From an uncultured Bacteroidia bacterium (GTDB taxonomy: Bacteria > Bacteroidota > Bacteroidia > Bacteroidales > CAJPTX01): a DNA stretch of 64,000 bases. Positions 61,241 to 64,000 of this stretch are shown here, piece by piece. The notes under the pieces are model-generated. The model worked only from the letters and a program-made list of their open reading frames with translations. It had not been told where the DNA came from and made no database searches. How positions within the stretch are numbered: position 1 is the stretch's first letter; every line of letters starts with the position of its first letter. The position numbers and the translations under genes were made by a program. The stretch is taken from NCBI GenBank assembly GCA_947252645.1, contig CAMXWF010000015.1, positions 1-64,000 of the forward strand, in the 5' to 3' direction.

Positions 61241-64000
61241 CTATTCTTCTGCCCCGTAGCCCCGAGCCATTACCTCAACGAGTTCGCCCGTCCGCACCAC
61301 CTCCACACCTAGCTGCTGCGCCGCAGCACGTAATCTTCCCTCCACGCGCCCCGCACGGCGAATACTACTAGGGAGGAGGAATAGCAGGCGACTTGCCCTG
61401 CGCCCAAGATGCCCCGATAGCCAGGTAAATAGCTCCTCTCCACTCTGCTCCTGACCAAAGCTCAGGTCTACCACCACCGTACTTCCATCCGTACCCCCCG
61501 GGGGGATCTCAGGTCGCACAAAGGCAACAGCCTGGGAGAAGGACGTGTGGCTCGCCACCCCATATTCCTCCTCGCGGTAGCACACTGCGGTGATCTGGCG
61601 TTTGGGCGATAGCAAGTAGAGCATGATGGCCAGCTCACCGAAGCCTGCATTGTACACCCAAATGTCCCCCTCATGTGGAAGGCTCTGGCTAAGCAACGCC
61701 CCATATTGGGTGGTTTTGAGATGATGGCGCACCCCCTGCACCACCCTAGGCCCCCTATAGGCGTAGCACCCTAGGCAACGACGGCGCAAGGCCTTGTTGT
61801 CGGCCCGGCGATAGGCCACCTGTAGCTTATCGTACTCCGCCACGAAGGTCTGCTTAGTGGCCTTGGCAAGCATCCTGCTGTCAACCTGTGGGGACAGGCT
61901 TGCCGTGTCGATCATCGGCAGCACCTTGACCCTGAGTTCCCCCTCGGCCAAATCGAGCAGGGAGTGCTTCGGCAATATGTCACCAGCCCCCGTCAAGACA
62001 ACAGGACAAAGGGGCACCCCCATGGCCAATGCCAGCTCAAAACCTCCCTTATGGAACCGCCCTATAGTGCCATCTTCACTCCGTGTACCCTCGGGGAAAA
62101 TCAGAATGCTAAATCCCTCGCGCAGGCGCACCTGCACCTGCTGAACCATCTGCTCGAATGGAGCATCGCTGTCGATAAATCCACCTGACTTAGGAAACCA
62201 ACCTAGAAGCCAGCTGCGCCACACCCAACGCTTAGACATCACGATGAGATTTGGTGCCAAGGCCAGCAGGGGCGGCAGCTCGACCATCGACTGGTGGTTC
62301 GCCACCCATATACAGGGCCCTGGGGGGGGCCAGCCCTCTGGATGCTCTATTTCAAAACGGTGGTAAGCCGCAAGACGCACGAAGGCACGAGATTGCCTAC
62401 GTACGGTCAACAGGAATCGTCGATGGCGCTCGCACGCACTAAGTCGCCGCCACCTGAGGTACAATCCCCTGAAGTATATGAAGAAGAAACCCACTAGAAA
62501 CAGCCCCCACGTGTAGCTCGATACCCACAGCGACCTAAGCGTATAGGGTTCGCGTGCGCGCGCCACCTGCCTATCCACAACGCACCGAAAAAGCAAGGGC
62601 GGGAGCGCAAAGGCGCACAGCACCACGGAAAGCATCCCCACAAGGGCTAGCGGCCCAAGAGCATGCATGGCGGGATGGCGTGCAAACACCAGCACCCCTA
62701 CGCCTATGGTAGCCGTTAGGGCAGAGAGGAATATGGCCACCTTATGGCTAGCCAAGGGCTCACGACCACAGCTATAGCGCATCAGCAAACCATCCATGAC
62801 GAAAATGCTGAAATCATCCCCCAGGCCGAAGATAAACGTCGTCACCATGATATTCACGATGTTGAAGTCTATCCGCAGCAAGGCCATCAACAGCACTATG
62901 ATCAGCCAACTGATGCCCATGGGCAAAAAGGTAATCAGTGTCAAAATAAGACTACCGTAGCTGACCAAGAAGGCCAAGAAAATCAGCAAGGACGAGACCA
63001 ACAGCACAAAGTAAAAATCGCCCGTCAAGGCCTCAAGCCACTGGGCATTAAAGTAGCCCCTATCGAGTATGAGTACTGAGCCACTGCGCCCCAGGGCCTG
63101 GTACACGGATGCCTTCTGCTCCGCTCGGAGACTAAGGTAGGCCACGTAGAGGGTAAGGCTATCGGTCGTCTGCTGCCAGAGCGGCAGCGAGGGCCTCTCG
63201 GGCAAGGCCATCGACCCATCACTGCGCCCGCACACCTGGGCCATGAAGGGGGCAAAGGCCTCAGGCCTAAACCCCGAAGCCCGCGATGCCTTGGCCATGC
63301 GCACCTTGAGCGTGTCCTGCATGGCAGGAGTCCAGAACTGAAACCAGCGAGCATATTGCTCCTCCTGTTGACTTCGGGTGCGCAGGTAGGCAGCCACCGA
63401 GGAGACATGTTCCACCTGCCCCGCCGCCCGCATGGCCTCCAGGGCCTGGGTAAGTCGCTGGTATTCAACCAGGGCACTATCCTGCTGGTGCGCCGCCACG
63501 ATGAGAGGCACCGTAGTTACCTCCTGCGACACCACGCTGGCCAGCATGGCCTCACCACGATCCAATTGCGGGGGCTGGTAATTGAGGTGGGAGAGGTCGC
63601 TGTCAAACGCCACATACCTACCCGCAAAAATCCCCCCAATTGCCAAAACAACTATACCCCCGATGAGCCACGGCTTCCGGTCGTAAGCATATCCCGTAAG
63701 GCGCACAACGGCCCGGTAAAATGGGTTCTCCGAGGTGGTAAAAGGCCTGCTAGGCAGCATGTGCGGAAGGTAAATAAGGGCAAAAAGCGTAGTGCCTATC
63801 AAGGCCAAGGCTGAGAAAAGCCCAAAGTCCTGCAGGATGCGCGAATTGGTGAAAACCAACGCAATGAAAGCCCCTATCGTGGTAAAGCTCCCCACCGAAA
63901 GCGGGTAGGCCAGCCCCTTGACGGTTGCCCTAGCCTGCCCCGTGGCATTGAAATCCACCAGCACATGCACTGCGTAGCTGATGGCTATCCCAAGCACTGC
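61241..64000 (-). CDS. Trifunctional MMPL transporter/acyltransferase/methyltransferase, 5' end outside window
   Basis: The frame is open to the right edge, so at least 919 C-terminal residues are present. Residues about 1-520 (counted from 63997) are the second half of an RND/MMPL exporter, with the GIAISYAVHVLVDF helix, a large periplasmic loop (about 125-330) and a second helix bundle containing FIFGLGDDFSIFVMDG. Next (about 560-730) is a PlsC-type acyltransferase with WVANHQSMVELPP (NHx4E; most relatives have Asp) and FPEGTRSEDGTIGRFHKGG. The last 180 residues form a SAM-methyltransferase-like domain (CLGCYAYRG, DIWVYNAGFGELAIMLYLL). Such fusions are known in Bacteroidales, usually in clusters for polyene or acylated surface lipids. 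Followed by the PaaK-like ligase gene. Confidence 0.88.
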   Translation of the reverse strand, partial: AVLGIAISYAVHVLVDFNATGQARATVKGLAYPLSVGSFTTIGAFIALVFTNSRILQDFGLFSALALIGTTLFALIYLPHMLPSRPFTTSENPFYRAVVRLTGYAYDRKPWLIGGIVVLAIGGIFAGRYVAFDSDLSHLNYQPPQLDRGEAMLASVVSQEVTTVPLIVAAHQQDSALVEYQRLTQALEAMRAAGQVEHVSSVAAYLRTRSQQEEQYARWFQFWTPAMQDTLKVRMAKASRASGFRPEAFAPFMAQVCGRSDGSMALPERPSLPLWQQTTDSLTLYVAYLSLRAEQKASVYQALGRSGSVLILDRGYFNAQWLEALTGDFYFVLLVSSLLIFLAFLVSYGSLILTLITFLPMGISWLIIVLLMALLRIDFNIVNIMVTTFIFGLGDDFSIFVMDGLLMRYSCGREPLASHKVAIFLSALTATIGVGVLVFARHPAMHALGPLALVGMLSVVLCAFALPPLLFRCVVDRQVARAREPYTLRSLWVSSYTWGLFLVGFFFIYFRGLYLRWRRLSACERHRRFLLTVRRQSRAFVRLAAYHRFEIEHPEGWPPPGPCIWVANHQSMVELPPLLALAPNLIVMSKRWVWRSWLLGWFPKSGGFIDSDAPFEQMVQQVQVRLREGFSILIFPEGTRSEDGTIGRFHKGGFELALAMGVPLCPVVLTGAGDILPKHSLLDLAEGELRVKVLPMIDTASLSPQVDSRMLAKATKQTFVAEYDKLQVAYRRADNKALRRRCLGCYAYRGPRVVQGVRHHLKTTQYGALLSQSLPHEGDIWVYNAGFGELAIMLYLLSPKRQITAVCYREEEYGVASHTSFSQAVAFVRPEIPPGGTDGSTVVVDLSFGQEQSGEELFTWLSGHLGRRASRLLFLLPSSIRRAGRVEGRLRAAAQQLGVEVVRTGELVEVMARGYGAEE

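Overview
The window comes from a GC-rich member of the Bacteroidota, most likely a Porphyromonas-like Bacteroidales. The evidence is: a PorQ homologue (type IX secretion); a 3133-residue exported protein ending in a type A T9SS sorting domain; a second, repeat-built exported protein; two SusC/CirA-type outer-membrane receptors; a trifunctional MMPL/acyltransferase/methyltransferase; and at least seven perfect copies of the Bacteroidota -7 promoter box TAnnTTTG just upstream of genes. No integrase, transposase, plasmid or phage gene was seen. Accessory character is limited to the type I restriction locus and the two giant surface proteins.

Layout. 1-4351 (-): 5' part of a very large exported protein made of near-identical 264-bp repeats, running off the left edge. 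4873-9352 (-): a DUF89 homologue with an eroded active site, an ArsG/CcdA-like permease and a 904-residue anchored beta-propeller protein. tRNA-Asp follows. 10283-11491 (-): PLP aminotransferase. 11611-18904 (-): compact cluster trmH-like, 3'-5' exonuclease, porQ, glutaminyl cyclase, pbpC, xseA. 19034-21555 (-): TonB receptor whose signal peptide lies in a different frame. 21905-24547 (+): holA, rhomboid protease, class-IV aminotransferase-fold protein. 24531-34779 (-): SAM-fold protein and the giant T9SS cargo. 35186-41879 (+): six tightly packed genes (yihY, mtaB, suhB, LpxL-type acyltransferase, GT2, histidine kinase). 41899-44168 (-): thioredoxin, DEAD-box helicase, dtd. 44756-47158 (-): second TonB-type receptor. 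47388-53591: type I restriction-modification locus, with hsdS divergent from hsdR-hsdM. 53610-56550 (-): two FKBP-type lipoproteins, recX, rpe, S4 protein. 56923-59885 (+): rsmE, ahpC, thrE-like exporter. 59896-64000 (-): PaaK-like ligase and the trifunctional MMPL protein, cut by the right edge.

How the genes fit together. Much of the window serves the cell envelope: export through Sec and T9SS, N-terminal pyroglutamate formation (the glutaminyl cyclase sits next to porQ, and several signal peptides here are followed by Gln), peptidoglycan synthesis, lipid acylation, glycosylation and periplasmic folding. The rest is housekeeping (tRNA modification, replication, repair) plus one restriction system.

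The points most worth a second look are: a 3x12-bp repeat in the HsdS spacer helix like the one that sets half-site spacing in EcoR124-type enzymes; two TRD cassettes in hsdS flanked by the same direct repeats; a 47-nt stem-loop present twice in gene-free DNA; two enzyme-family proteins that appear to have lost catalytic residues; the split signal peptide/TonB receptor; and the repeat architecture of the left-edge protein. All family assignments and alignments were made by eye, without database searches.
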